A DNA stretch of 64,000 nt from an uncultured Bryobacteraceae bacterium (GTDB taxonomy: Bacteria > Acidobacteriota > Terriglobia > Bryobacterales > Bryobacteraceae). Each line of letters opens with the position of its first letter. Position 1 is the stretch's first letter. The translations under genes were made by a program, and so were the position numbers. Positions 27,617 through 35,878 of this stretch are shown piece after piece. The notes beneath the pieces were generated by a model. That model searched no databases and was not told the DNA's origin. It saw only the letters and a list, made by a program, of their open reading frames with translations. The stretch is from NCBI GenBank assembly GCA_938003835.1, contig CALKXJ010000008.1, positions 248,001 to 312,000 on the forward strand. Direction: 5' to 3'.

Positions 27617-28324
27617 CTAGCCGCCCGTGCGGAGAGTCACCGCCTGCGCGGCCCGGACCAGGATCAGCTCGGTGCGCGCGATCAGGCGTTGCCAGAGCGT
27701 CTCGGGTTCCGGATCGAAGACCAGCTTCTCTTCGCCCTGCATGACGTGCCAGGCGCCCATTTCGAGTTCGCGCAGCAACTGGCCGGGTCCCCAGCCGCAA
27801 TAGCCGAGATAAAGCCGCAGGCGATCGGCCTGGCCAACCTCGGCCAGCTTTTTCTTGAGAAGGCTCTTCGTGGAGACCAGGTACACGCCGGCCAGCACCT
27901 GCTCGGCCTCGGCCTCCTCACGGGCACGCAGCAGCGCCAGGACTCCCGTCGCTCCCACGGGTCCGCCCCAAAAGACCGGGTCCGCGCCGCGGGGGTTGTT
28001 CTTCTGATCGGGGAACAGCTCGGCCACCTCCAGGTGGGCCCGGCGATTGATCACCAGGCCCATGCTGGCGCGCTCGTCATGCCGAAGCAGGAGCACGACG
28101 CTGCGGGCGAAGTTCGGATCGGGCAGGTCGCGACGCGCCACCAACAGGCTCCCGGCGCGGACCTCTGCGGGCGCGCCGGCGGGCATCGCGGAGCTGCTCG
28201 ACCGCATCCGGCGCGCCGGGCCGCCGTTCCGAGACAGCCAGACGATGGTCGTCAAAGCCGCCAGAAGGGCAAGAACAGCCAGCAGCCCAATCCGCTGGAG
28301 CCGGTCGTAACGCCCCTGTCCCAC
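27617..28324 (-). CDS. YqgE/AlgH (UPF0301) protein with N-terminal membrane anchor
   Basis: 235-residue protein. Residues from about 57 onward match UPF0301: AGSLLVARRDLPDPNFARSV, MGLVINR, FWGGPVG and YLGYCGWGPGQL. Standard members are about 187 residues and cytoplasmic; this one begins with a hydrophobic helix (about 11-30) that looks like an uncleaved anchor. The start is GTG at 28324; an internal ATG (residue 47) would give a conventional soluble form. Function of the family is not settled. Confidence 0.85.
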   Translation of the reverse strand: MGQGRYDRLQRIGLLAVLALLAALTTIVWLSRNGGPARRMRSSSSAMPAGAPAEVRAGSLLVARRDLPDPNFARSVVLLLRHDERASMGLVINRRAHLEVAELFPDQKNNPRGADPVFWGGPVGATGVLALLRAREEAEAEQVLAGVYLVSTKSLLKKKLAEVGQADRLRLYLGYCGWGPGQLLRELEMGAWHVMQGEEKLVFDPEPETLWQRLIARTELILVRAAQAVTLRTGG

Positions 28325-28395
28325 ATCCTCATTTTCGCGCGAAATTTGCGCCGGCTCCGGAGAAATTTATCGCCTCGAGCCGGGCGGCCGTCCCG

Positions 28396-29439
28396 TCACA
28401 TGCTGCCGCGCCCGGCGGGGAGCAGGTAACTCAGGAGAAGGTTCAGGGCATACGCGCCGAGCAAAACAAAGCCGAACGGGCGCCGCAAGGCCTCGCCCGA
28501 GAAGAGCACCCCGATCCGAAAGATGATCAGAATGCTCAGCATGATCGGGAACAGCACGCGGAAGAAGTAGGCGCCGGCAACCAGACCGGCGGGTGTGACG
28601 GCCGCGGCGGCGCCGCTTACGAAGAGCACGTTCAGGATATCGGCGCCGACGACGTTGCCCACGGCGAGTTCGCCGTGGCCTCGCCGCGCTGCGGTAACCG
28701 CCGTGATCAGCTCGGGCAGCGAGGTGCCGAACGCCACCAGGGTGGCGGCGATGATGCTGTCGGGGACGTCGAGCCGGCGCGCCAGCTCGGCCACAGCGGG
28801 AATCAGCACGCGGGCGGAGATGATGACCAGCGCGATGGCGGTTACCAACCGGAGGAGGATCAGCGCCAGGGGATCGCGTACGTGGCGCTCGTGGGCCTCG
28901 ACCGCCGTGCCGAGCGCATCGTTGCGCGCCCACTGGATGGACTTGACGATGTAGACCACCAGGGCCCCGAGAAACAGAAATCCGGCGAACTGCGGCAGGC
29001 GGCCTCCGGTTGCGAAGGCGCTCAGCGGATCATGCCAGGGCGTGCAGGCGAGCATCAGGAGAACGGCCGAGCCCACCTGGATCCAGCCCTGACGGCCGGT
29101 CACCTGCCGGTCGAGCTTCAGCGGTGCGATCAGGCAGGCCAGTCCCAGAATCAAACCGGTATCGCAGATGATCGAACCCACGGCATTGCCGAGCGCCAAG
29201 CCGGGGTTGCCTTGGATGGCCGCCATCACGGAGACGGCGGTTTCGGGCGTGGTGGTGCCCAGGCTCACGATCGTGGCGCCGATGACGGTCTTGGAGATGC
29301 CGGAACGCTCGGACAGTGCGACCGCTTCGTCCACCAGCCAGTCGCCCGAGCGGGCCAGAACGGCGAAGCTGGCGACGATGATGATGCCGAGAAGACTCCA
29401 GTGCAGGCCGGAGAGAAATTGTTCGAGAGCCTCTTCCAT
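28396..29439 (-). CDS. calcium/sodium antiporter of the CaCA/YrbG family
   Basis: 347-residue inner-membrane exchanger with about ten hydrophobic segments in two inverted halves. The alpha repeats are visible: GATIVSLGTTTPETAVS in the first half and ATLVAFGTSLPELIT in the second, each with the acidic ion-binding Glu, plus NAVGSIICDTG and NVVGADILN. Likely exports Ca2+ in exchange for Na+ or H+; direction and ion are inferred from family. Divergent from the nucleotidase gene. Confidence 0.92.
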   Translation of the reverse strand: MEEALEQFLSGLHWSLLGIIIVASFAVLARSGDWLVDEAVALSERSGISKTVIGATIVSLGTTTPETAVSVMAAIQGNPGLALGNAVGSIICDTGLILGLACLIAPLKLDRQVTGRQGWIQVGSAVLLMLACTPWHDPLSAFATGGRLPQFAGFLFLGALVVYIVKSIQWARNDALGTAVEAHERHVRDPLALILLRLVTAIALVIISARVLIPAVAELARRLDVPDSIIAATLVAFGTSLPELITAVTAARRGHGELAVGNVVGADILNVLFVSGAAAAVTPAGLVAGAYFFRVLFPIMLSILIIFRIGVLFSGEALRRPFGFVLLGAYALNLLLSYLLPAGRGSM

Positions 29440-29527
29440 ACGGGGGATGGACGTGATGATCAGTCAAACAGATCACCATCATAGCGGGAGCGCGAGGCGG
29501 GCCGCCTGCGGCTGGTAAGCTCGAAAA

Positions 29528-30850
29528 ATGATGGGCTGGGGAAAGCGAATCCTGGAGAGCCTGATCGTCGCCCTTGCCCTGGCGGCGGCCGCGTGCAACA
29601 TCGCCGGGCAGGATCTGCGGCGGATCACCATCCTGCACACCAACGATCTGCACGCACGCTTTCTGCCCGACGAGCGTGGGCGCGGCGGCTTCGCCCAGCT
29701 TGCCACCGCCATCCGAGCCGAGAAGGCGCGCTCGGACGCCGCGCTCGTGCTGTTTGCGGGCGATCTGGTCCAGGGTACGCCCGTGTCTTCGATCTTTCAG
29801 GGAGTGCCCTGTTACGAGGTGGCCAATCTGCTAGGTTTCGACGTCGCCACGCTCGGCAACCATGAATTCGACTACGGCTGGGAGAAGATCCGCGAATACC
29901 TGCGAGTGGCCCGGTTTCCGATCGTGGCGGCCAACGTGGTCGACGAGGCCGGCACGCTGTTGACCGGCGACGGCTACGTGATCCGCGAAGTCAACGGCCT
30001 TCGCGTGGCCGTGATCGGCGTCCTGACGGAAACCCTTCCCAGACTGACGATGGAGCGGCAGCGCGGGCCGTGGCGCGCCGCCCCGGTGGTCGAGACCGTC
30101 CGCAACCTTGTGCCGATGTTGCGCCCGCGCGCCGATCTGATCGTCGTGCTCGGCCACCTGACCGGCGAAGAGGAGGAGGCGCTGCTCCGGCAGGTGCCCG
30201 AGGTCAGCGTCATCGTCACGGGACATCCTCACGGCGGTCAGGATGCCGTGAAAGAAGTGGAAGACCGCCTGCTGGTGAAGGTGGAGGCTTACGGGCGGGA
30301 GCTGGGACGCCTTGATCTCGAAGTGGACCGGCGCGCTCGCCGCATCGCGGCATACCAGTGGCGGCGGATCCGGATCCGGTCCGATGAGTATGCGGCGGCG
30401 CCCGACGTTGCCCGCCTGGTGGAATCCTGGGAGGCCCAGGTCCGCACGCTGGTCGATGTGCCGATCGGCGTGGCGGAACGCGACTTCGACCGCCGCGAAG
30501 TCGGGGCACTGATCGAGGCGGCGATGCTGGAAGCGACGGGCGCGGACCTGGCGTACATGAATCCGGGCGGCGTGCGGGACGGGCTGGCCAAGGGCACCAT
30601 TCTCGTCCGGCATATCTGGAATATCATGCCCTTCGATAACGTGATCGTCTACGGAGAGCTCGCCGGCGCTGAAATCCCGGTGGAAGCCTTGCGGGGCCGG
30701 TCAGTCGACCCCGCTCGGCGCTACGTGCTGGCGACGAACAACTTCATCGCCGAGCAGTGGGGCGCAGCCGGCGCCAGGCTCGACCGGCAGGGGCCGGATG
30801 TCCGCGAAGCCGTCATCGACTGGGTCAAGAGGAACAAGGTGCTTCGCTGA
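29528..30850 (+). CDS. secreted 5'-nucleotidase / UshA-like metallophosphoesterase
   Basis: 440-residue exported phosphoesterase. Signal sequence about 1-28, possibly a lipoprotein (AAACNI). The dimetal site appears as HTNDLHARF, AGDLVQG, GNHEFDYG, LGHLTGEEE and VTGHPHGG. The C-terminal 5'-nucleotidase domain (about 320-440) contains MNPGGVRDG and MPFDN, which bind the nucleoside. Likely salvages phosphate or nucleosides from extracellular nucleotides. TAAGCT ends 6 nt before the ATG, a weak -10 candidate. Confidence 0.88.
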   Translation: MMGWGKRILESLIVALALAAAACNIAGQDLRRITILHTNDLHARFLPDERGRGGFAQLATAIRAEKARSDAALVLFAGDLVQGTPVSSIFQGVPCYEVANLLGFDVATLGNHEFDYGWEKIREYLRVARFPIVAANVVDEAGTLLTGDGYVIREVNGLRVAVIGVLTETLPRLTMERQRGPWRAAPVVETVRNLVPMLRPRADLIVVLGHLTGEEEEALLRQVPEVSVIVTGHPHGGQDAVKEVEDRLLVKVEAYGRELGRLDLEVDRRARRIAAYQWRRIRIRSDEYAAAPDVARLVESWEAQVRTLVDVPIGVAERDFDRREVGALIEAAMLEATGADLAYMNPGGVRDGLAKGTILVRHIWNIMPFDNVIVYGELAGAEIPVEALRGRSVDPARRYVLATNNFIAEQWGAAGARLDRQGPDVREAVIDWVKRNKVLR

Positions 30851-30870
30851 CGGCTCCGCGGACGCGCCGC

Positions 30871-30892
30871 GCGTGACTTAGGCGTGACTTAG
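30871..30892. repeat. tandem 11-bp direct repeat over a stop codon
   Basis: GCGTGACTTAG occurs twice back to back (30871-30881 and 30882-30892). The second copy contains the TonB receptor 2 stop codon (TAA on the minus strand), and the first copy supplies a second TAA downstream. It looks like a small slippage duplication between two convergent genes. Confidence 0.85.
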
Positions 30893-33800
30893 AAGAAGAA
30901 CCGCAGGCCCACCTGCACCTGTAGCGGCGTGCCGGCCTGCACGTTGTTGCGATCGTAGCTGCCGTCGGCTAGCTTCAGCCGACGGAAGCGCGGATCGACC
31001 GGAGCCGGGCTGCCGTCCGGATTCAAGCCCGGACCGTAGATGCCGCCGAAGATGCCTCCGTTGGGACCGGAGTAGACCACATTGTCCAGGTTGAGCAGGT
31101 TGAAGAACTCGACGGAGAACTGCAACCGCCTCGCCTCGCCCAAGCCAAAGTTCTTCAGCACGCGGAAGTCGTTCGTGACGATGCCGCGGTTGCGGAAGGA
31201 ATTGCGCGGCATCACCACCCCAGGCGCGAGGAAGGGTCGGTCGTTGGAGGCCAGGTCCTCGTTGGTGTCAGCTCCGGTGAGCGCATTCACCGGCAGGCCG
31301 CTGCGCGCCGTGAGGGTGCCGGAAGCCTCGAAGCCCAGCGGCAACTGGTAGAGGAAGTAGCTGGTGAGGCGGTGTCGCACATCGAGCCGAGAGTAGCCGT
31401 AATCCAGGCGCAGGTTGAACGGATCGGCGGCGTTCACGCCGGTGGCGTCGCGTTCACTGTCATCGTCAGAGAAGTTCTCCGCCCAGGTGTAGGTGGCGCC
31501 CAGCTGAAGACGCCGGCCGCGATACTGCGTATTGAAGCTCACGCCGCGGTACATCGACCGCGCCGAGGAGGCCCGGACCCAGATGGAACCCAGCGTGGGA
31601 ATCGGCCGCGTGTTGCCGCTGCGCAGCCCGTAGAAGGGTCGCCGTGTGGCGTCATTCGGCCGGATGACGGGCGCCGGCAGGTTGTAGTCGTGGTTCCGAA
31701 GCAGATGCACCGTGTTGACGTAATGGAACTGGACGCCCGTGATGAAGTTGCGCGCCAGTTCCGTCTCGAAGCCGATACCGGCCTGAAGCGACCTTGGGTT
31801 ATGGAAATCTGAGGCCATCGCGATGAGGTTGGCGCCGGCGAACGGGCTGCGGGTCTGCCCGCCAAGGGCGAGTGAGGCGGCTCGCTGCACGGTCTCGACC
31901 GGGATTACCGGCAGGTTGTTCAACGGGCTGCGGTTGAGATCGACGCCGGCGGCCAATAGCTGCTGGTAGACGGTCTGCGTGGCCGTCGGCGTGAGCGAGA
32001 TCGAGACGTCGGCGGGCGGCAGCCGGAAATTGTTCATCGGGCCGGCCATCACCAGCATCGGCGTTGACGCGTAGAAGTAACCGGCGTGTCCGCGCACCAC
32101 GGTGCGCAGCCCTCCGAAAGGCCGCCAGGCGAAGCCGAGGCGCGGCATCCACTGCGCCTTGCTGTCGGGGATGAGGGTCGGATCGAGCGTCAAACCGTTG
32201 GGGAAGCGGAAGCCGCGCACGAGGCGAACCAGCTCGTCATTGTTGGTCTCCGGGCTGGGGTTGAACTGGCCCTCCCAGCGCAGCCCGAAGTCGAACGTGA
32301 GACGGCTATGAGCCTGCCAGCTGTCTTGCGCATAGAAGGCAAGCTGGTGCATGTCAAAAGCGGCGAGGAGATTGCCGAGTTGCCTGCTGTAAATCACCGA
32401 GCGGTCATCGAAGCGGTTCCGGATAGCTCCGCCGACGGAGAGGATGTCCAGATGTTGTTCGACATTGGAACCGGAGACGCTGAAGGAACCAAACTGGTTG
32501 AAACCGAACACCTGGCTGGTGGTGACGTAGTTGTAGTCGGTACCGAGCTTCACCGTGTGGCGCCCCGCCGTGAGGGAGAGTCCGTCGGCGATCTGAACCC
32601 GCAGGTCGTCCTGCGTGGTGGGCAGGAAGTTCCTGGCGCCGAAGATGCCAATCACGGTCGAGACCTGCGGCAGCGTGGAGTTGGATAGCCGCGGGCGTTC
32701 CTCGAAGGTGCCGGAGAAGCGCAGGTCGTTCAACACCGTGGGCGAGAACAGGTGCGTGTACTGCGCCGTTCCGGTGTGGGTGCGATCCTTTTCAATGCCG
32801 TCGTTGCTGATGGTGCGGTTGGTGAACGGGCTCAGGGCGCCACCGACGGAGACGGCATTCTCGGCCACCCCGCTCGAGCCGTTGTAGCGAAGCGTGAGCC
32901 GGTGGCCGGCCGTAGTTTGATAGTCGCCTCGCACGGTGTAGGCCCAGGCATCGTTGGTTTGCGTGAAGGGCTTCTCCTCGCTGCGGAAAAACTCGAAAGC
33001 CTCCCGCGTGTTGTCATTCGGCGTGCGGCCCTGGAGCTGGGCGAAGAACACCTGCCGCGGCGTGGCGGCATCCTGGCGCTCGAAGGCAGTGAACAGAAAG
33101 AGGCGATCCCGGCGGAGCGGACCGCCGGCGCTCAGACCCCATTGATGCTGGGTCTCGAGCGACGCGATCCTCTGTACGGGGTCCTTGAGGCCCATTTCCT
33201 TGTGCCGCACTTGATAGAAGGCATCGCCGCGCCAGTCATTGGTTCCGGAGCGGGTGATGGCGTTCAGCACACCCCCGGTGGAGCGGCCATACTCGGCCGA
33301 GTAGCCGGAGGTCACCACCTGGAACTCCTGGATGGCGCTTTGCGGCACGGTGAAGATGAAGTTCGAGCGCTCTCCTCCGCGGATGCCGCCGAAGAAGGGC
33401 TGGTTGTAGTCGGCGCCGTCGAGCATCACGTTGGAGTTGATGCCGCGCTGGCCGACGAAGGAGAGCTGCCCTCGCTGCGGGTCGACCTGCACGGTCGGCG
33501 CCAGGACGGCAAAATCCTGGAAGCGGCGGCCGTTGATCGGCAGGTTCACGATCGCCTGCAAGTTCAAGGTCGAGGCAGGGGCCGGCAGGGTGACATTTAC
33601 GGCCGAGGCAGTCACCTGGATTGTCTCGGCGGCAGCACCCACCTCGAGAACGAAATCGACACCCACGCTGGCTCCGACCGTCACCGGCACGCCCTCGGCC
33701 GTGCGGGGCGCAAACCCCGTCTTCTCCGCCGTCACCGTGTAGAGGCCGGGATCGAGAAGAACCACGCGGTACTGGCCCACCGAATTGGTGAGCACGACCC

Positions 33801-33969
33801 GCTCGAAACCGGTTTCGGCCCGCCGGACGGTGACCTTGGCGTTTGGCACCACGGCCTGCGCGGCATCGTAGACGGTGCCGCTGATTTGGCCTTTGTTGGC
33901 ATCGGTCTGGCCCCAAAGGCCCAAGCTCATGGCCAGACAGCCGACGCCAAATCCGAACCAGATTCGCAT
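30889..33969 (-). CDS. Oar-like TonB-dependent outer-membrane receptor 2
   Basis: 1,026-residue outer-membrane protein with signal peptide (MRIWFGFGVGCLAMSLGLWG), carboxypeptidase-regulatory-like domain (about 25-110: ISGTVYDAAQAVVPNAKV, PGLYTVTAEKTGFA), plug (about 120-245: IVNLPINGRRFQDF, VMLDGADYNQPF, NAITRSGTNDWRGD) and barrel ending LRFFF. The ATG at 33969 is chosen over 34011 because it heads the signal peptide and follows GGAGGT by 6 nt. Same family as receptor 1 but clearly diverged, so probably a different ligand. No SusD-like partner nearby. Confidence 0.9.
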   Translation of the reverse strand: MRIWFGFGVGCLAMSLGLWGQTDANKGQISGTVYDAAQAVVPNAKVTVRRAETGFERVVLTNSVGQYRVVLLDPGLYTVTAEKTGFAPRTAEGVPVTVGASVGVDFVLEVGAAAETIQVTASAVNVTLPAPASTLNLQAIVNLPINGRRFQDFAVLAPTVQVDPQRGQLSFVGQRGINSNVMLDGADYNQPFFGGIRGGERSNFIFTVPQSAIQEFQVVTSGYSAEYGRSTGGVLNAITRSGTNDWRGDAFYQVRHKEMGLKDPVQRIASLETQHQWGLSAGGPLRRDRLFLFTAFERQDAATPRQVFFAQLQGRTPNDNTREAFEFFRSEEKPFTQTNDAWAYTVRGDYQTTAGHRLTLRYNGSSGVAENAVSVGGALSPFTNRTISNDGIEKDRTHTGTAQYTHLFSPTVLNDLRFSGTFEERPRLSNSTLPQVSTVIGIFGARNFLPTTQDDLRVQIADGLSLTAGRHTVKLGTDYNYVTTSQVFGFNQFGSFSVSGSNVEQHLDILSVGGAIRNRFDDRSVIYSRQLGNLLAAFDMHQLAFYAQDSWQAHSRLTFDFGLRWEGQFNPSPETNNDELVRLVRGFRFPNGLTLDPTLIPDSKAQWMPRLGFAWRPFGGLRTVVRGHAGYFYASTPMLVMAGPMNNFRLPPADVSISLTPTATQTVYQQLLAAGVDLNRSPLNNLPVIPVETVQRAASLALGGQTRSPFAGANLIAMASDFHNPRSLQAGIGFETELARNFITGVQFHYVNTVHLLRNHDYNLPAPVIRPNDATRRPFYGLRSGNTRPIPTLGSIWVRASSARSMYRGVSFNTQYRGRRLQLGATYTWAENFSDDDSERDATGVNAADPFNLRLDYGYSRLDVRHRLTSYFLYQLPLGFEASGTLTARSGLPVNALTGADTNEDLASNDRPFLAPGVVMPRNSFRNRGIVTNDFRVLKNFGLGEARRLQFSVEFFNLLNLDNVVYSGPNGGIFGGIYGPGLNPDGSPAPVDPRFRRLKLADGSYDRNNVQAGTPLQVQVGLRFFF

Positions 33970-34118
33970 TCCTACACCTCCCATACGGCGGCAGGACTGC
34001 CGCCTGATCAAGAAACTCCCTTTGAAGATGACTCTGAGACGGGCTTCAAAACGATCTATGACGAGCCTAGCGAATCGATGTCAAAGAAGCGCTACAGAAA
34101 TGTTGCAGTTCGGAGAAG

Positions 34119-35030
34119 TCAGCCGGCCTCGTCATAAAGCGAGGCTTCGCCCGGCGGGCGGGTTCTCCAGCGGCGGTGGATCCACAGCCACTGATCGGGG
34201 TACTGCCGGATGACCTCCTCGAGGATTTTCTGAAGCCGCTGGGTGTCCGCTGCCGCGTCGCCGGTCATTTCCACGGGAGGATAAAAGCGCAAGACATAGC
34301 GGCCCTCGGACTCAAGCCAAAGGGCGAAACCGGGGATGACCGTCGCCTGGCTGCGCGAGGCGATCTTGGCAAAGCCCAGGTTGGCGCACGCGGGCACGCC
34401 GAAGAAATCGACGAAGACGCCTTCCTCGAGACTGGTGTTCTGGTCGATGAGGATGCCCACGGCCTCGTTGCGCGCCAGGGCGCGGAGGATCCCGCGGGCA
34501 AAATCCTTCTTCGCGATGATGCGGTTGCCGCCCAGCGTGCGAAGTCGCCCGATCAGAGCGTCCAGCCGGGGATTGTCCAGCGGCCGGACCACGACGTGCA
34601 TCGGGGCGGCCATGAGCCCGTGGGCAAAGGCGCTCAGCTCCCAGTTGCCGAGGTGGGCCGTGGCGAAAAGGACCCCTTTGCCGCGGCGCAAGCCCTCCTT
34701 GAAATGCTCGAAGCCCTCGTAACGGATCCACCGGCCGATGTTGTCGCGGTTAAGTTCGGGGAAACGGGCCAAGCCGAGAAGCAGCCGCCCGATCGATGCG
34801 AAGACGCCGTCGACGATCCGTTTGCGTTCGTCGGCGGTGAGCTGCGGCAGCGCCAGCTCGAGGTTCCGGTACGCGATGCGGCGCAGGCGAGGGACCGCCC
34901 GGTCGAGGATCGCCGCGTACAGCCACGCCAGCCGGCGAGCCAGCCCGAAGGGCGCCCAGCGAAGGCTTGCCAGGATGAGCTGCGCCAGCAGGTACTCGAC
35001 GTAATTGCGAGAGGCGGAACGCCGCTTCAA
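34119..35030 (-). CDS. LpxL/HtrB-type lipid A acyltransferase
   Basis: 303-residue membrane-associated acyltransferase of the LpxL/MsbB superfamily. The catalytic H-x4-E is HLGNWE (about 126-131), preceded by a strand (GVLFATA); IDQNTSLEEGVFVDFFG and ANLGFAKIA are the second family block. An N-terminal hydrophobic patch (about 12-42) would sit on the inner membrane. It would transfer a fatty acyl chain to lipid A or a related lipid. The start appears to be TTG at 35030: TAGAAT ends 6 nt upstream and no ATG occurs nearby. A leaderless TTG start would be unusual. Confidence 0.86.
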   Translation of the reverse strand: MKRRSASRNYVEYLLAQLILASLRWAPFGLARRLAWLYAAILDRAVPRLRRIAYRNLELALPQLTADERKRIVDGVFASIGRLLLGLARFPELNRDNIGRWIRYEGFEHFKEGLRRGKGVLFATAHLGNWELSAFAHGLMAAPMHVVVRPLDNPRLDALIGRLRTLGGNRIIAKKDFARGILRALARNEAVGILIDQNTSLEEGVFVDFFGVPACANLGFAKIASRSQATVIPGFALWLESEGRYVLRFYPPVEMTGDAAADTQRLQKILEEVIRQYPDQWLWIHRRWRTRPPGEASLYDEAG

Positions 35031-35036
35031 GCGGCT

Positions 35037-35042
35037 ATTCTA
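35037..35042 (-). promoter_or_regulatory. -10-like hexamer for the acyltransferase
   Basis: TAGAAT on the minus strand, 6 nt before the TTG start at 35030, inside the 31-bp gap after the SDR stop codon. Confidence 0.4.
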
Positions 35043-35061
35043 GCCGAGCGCCTCGCACCCA

Positions 35062-35838
35062 TCACCGGCCGAAATATCGAATGCTCAGGCCACCATCGAC
35101 CACCAGGTTGATCCCGGTGATCCATTCGGAATCGTCGGAGAGGAGAAAGCGAGCCGCTTTGGCGATGTCGGCGGGCGTGCCGCGCCGGCGCAGGGGATGC
35201 CAGGAGCGCGTGCCCGCTTCGATCTCGGCCGCGTCAGGCTGTTGGGCGAGCCAGGCGTCCCAGAGGGGCGTATCGATGTAGCCCGGCGAGATCGTGTTGA
35301 CGCGAATCTGGTGCGGGCCGTTCTCGAGCGCCAGCGTCCGGGTGAGCGACACCAGACCGCCTTTGCTCGAGTCGTAATGCGCCCAGCCGGCGAAGGAGAA
35401 CTGCGCGTGCACCGAGGCGATGTTGACGATGCTGCCTTTGCCGAAGCGCTTCATGTGTGGGATCGCCGCCCGGGCGCAAAAGAAGGCGCCGCGGAGATTG
35501 ACGGCGTGGACACGGTCCCATTCCTCGGTGGGCATCGCCTCGGCTTCGCACTGGGAACCGGCGATGCCCGCGTTGTTGACCAGACCGTAAAGCGATCCGA
35601 AGCGAGCCACCGCCTGGCTGACCATCGCGTTCACGCTCGCCTCCGAGGCGACGTCAGTCGGGATAAACTCCGCCACGCCGCCCTGCCGGCGGATCTCTTC
35701 GGCGACGGCCGCGCCGTTGTGCTCATGAATCTCCGCAATCACCACCCGGGCCCCGTCGGCCGCCAGCAGCTCTGCGATGCCGCGCCCGATGCCGGAACCG
35801 GCCCCCGTGACGATCACCGTGCGGTCTTTCAACGACAC
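35062..35838 (-). CDS. SDR-family oxidoreductase
   Basis: Classical short-chain dehydrogenase of 258 residues. TGAGSGIGRG binds NAD(P), NNAGIAG follows, and the active site is Ser in NIASVHAQ with Y-D-S-S-K. The C-terminal INLVVDGGLS is typical. The frame is open for another 33 codons upstream without similarity; the GTG at 35838 starts just before SLKDRTVIVTG and has a GGGGG site 8 nt upstream. Substrate unknown, perhaps a sugar or polyol given the glycan-processing neighbours. Confidence 0.87.
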   Translation of the reverse strand: MSLKDRTVIVTGAGSGIGRGIAELLAADGARVVIAEIHEHNGAAVAEEIRRQGGVAEFIPTDVASEASVNAMVSQAVARFGSLYGLVNNAGIAGSQCEAEAMPTEEWDRVHAVNLRGAFFCARAAIPHMKRFGKGSIVNIASVHAQFSFAGWAHYDSSKGGLVSLTRTLALENGPHQIRVNTISPGYIDTPLWDAWLAQQPDAAEIEAGTRSWHPLRRRGTPADIAKAARFLLSDDSEWITGINLVVDGGLSIRYFGR

Positions 35839-35878
35839 GTTCGCTGCCCCCTTGCCTTCGGCTATTCTATGCTGTCGC

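Noticed and set aside
32752-34137. Plus-strand open frame of 461 codons opposite TonB receptor 2
   Set aside because: Composition is Ala/Gly/Arg/Val-rich without any recognisable fold; the minus-strand receptor is well supported.
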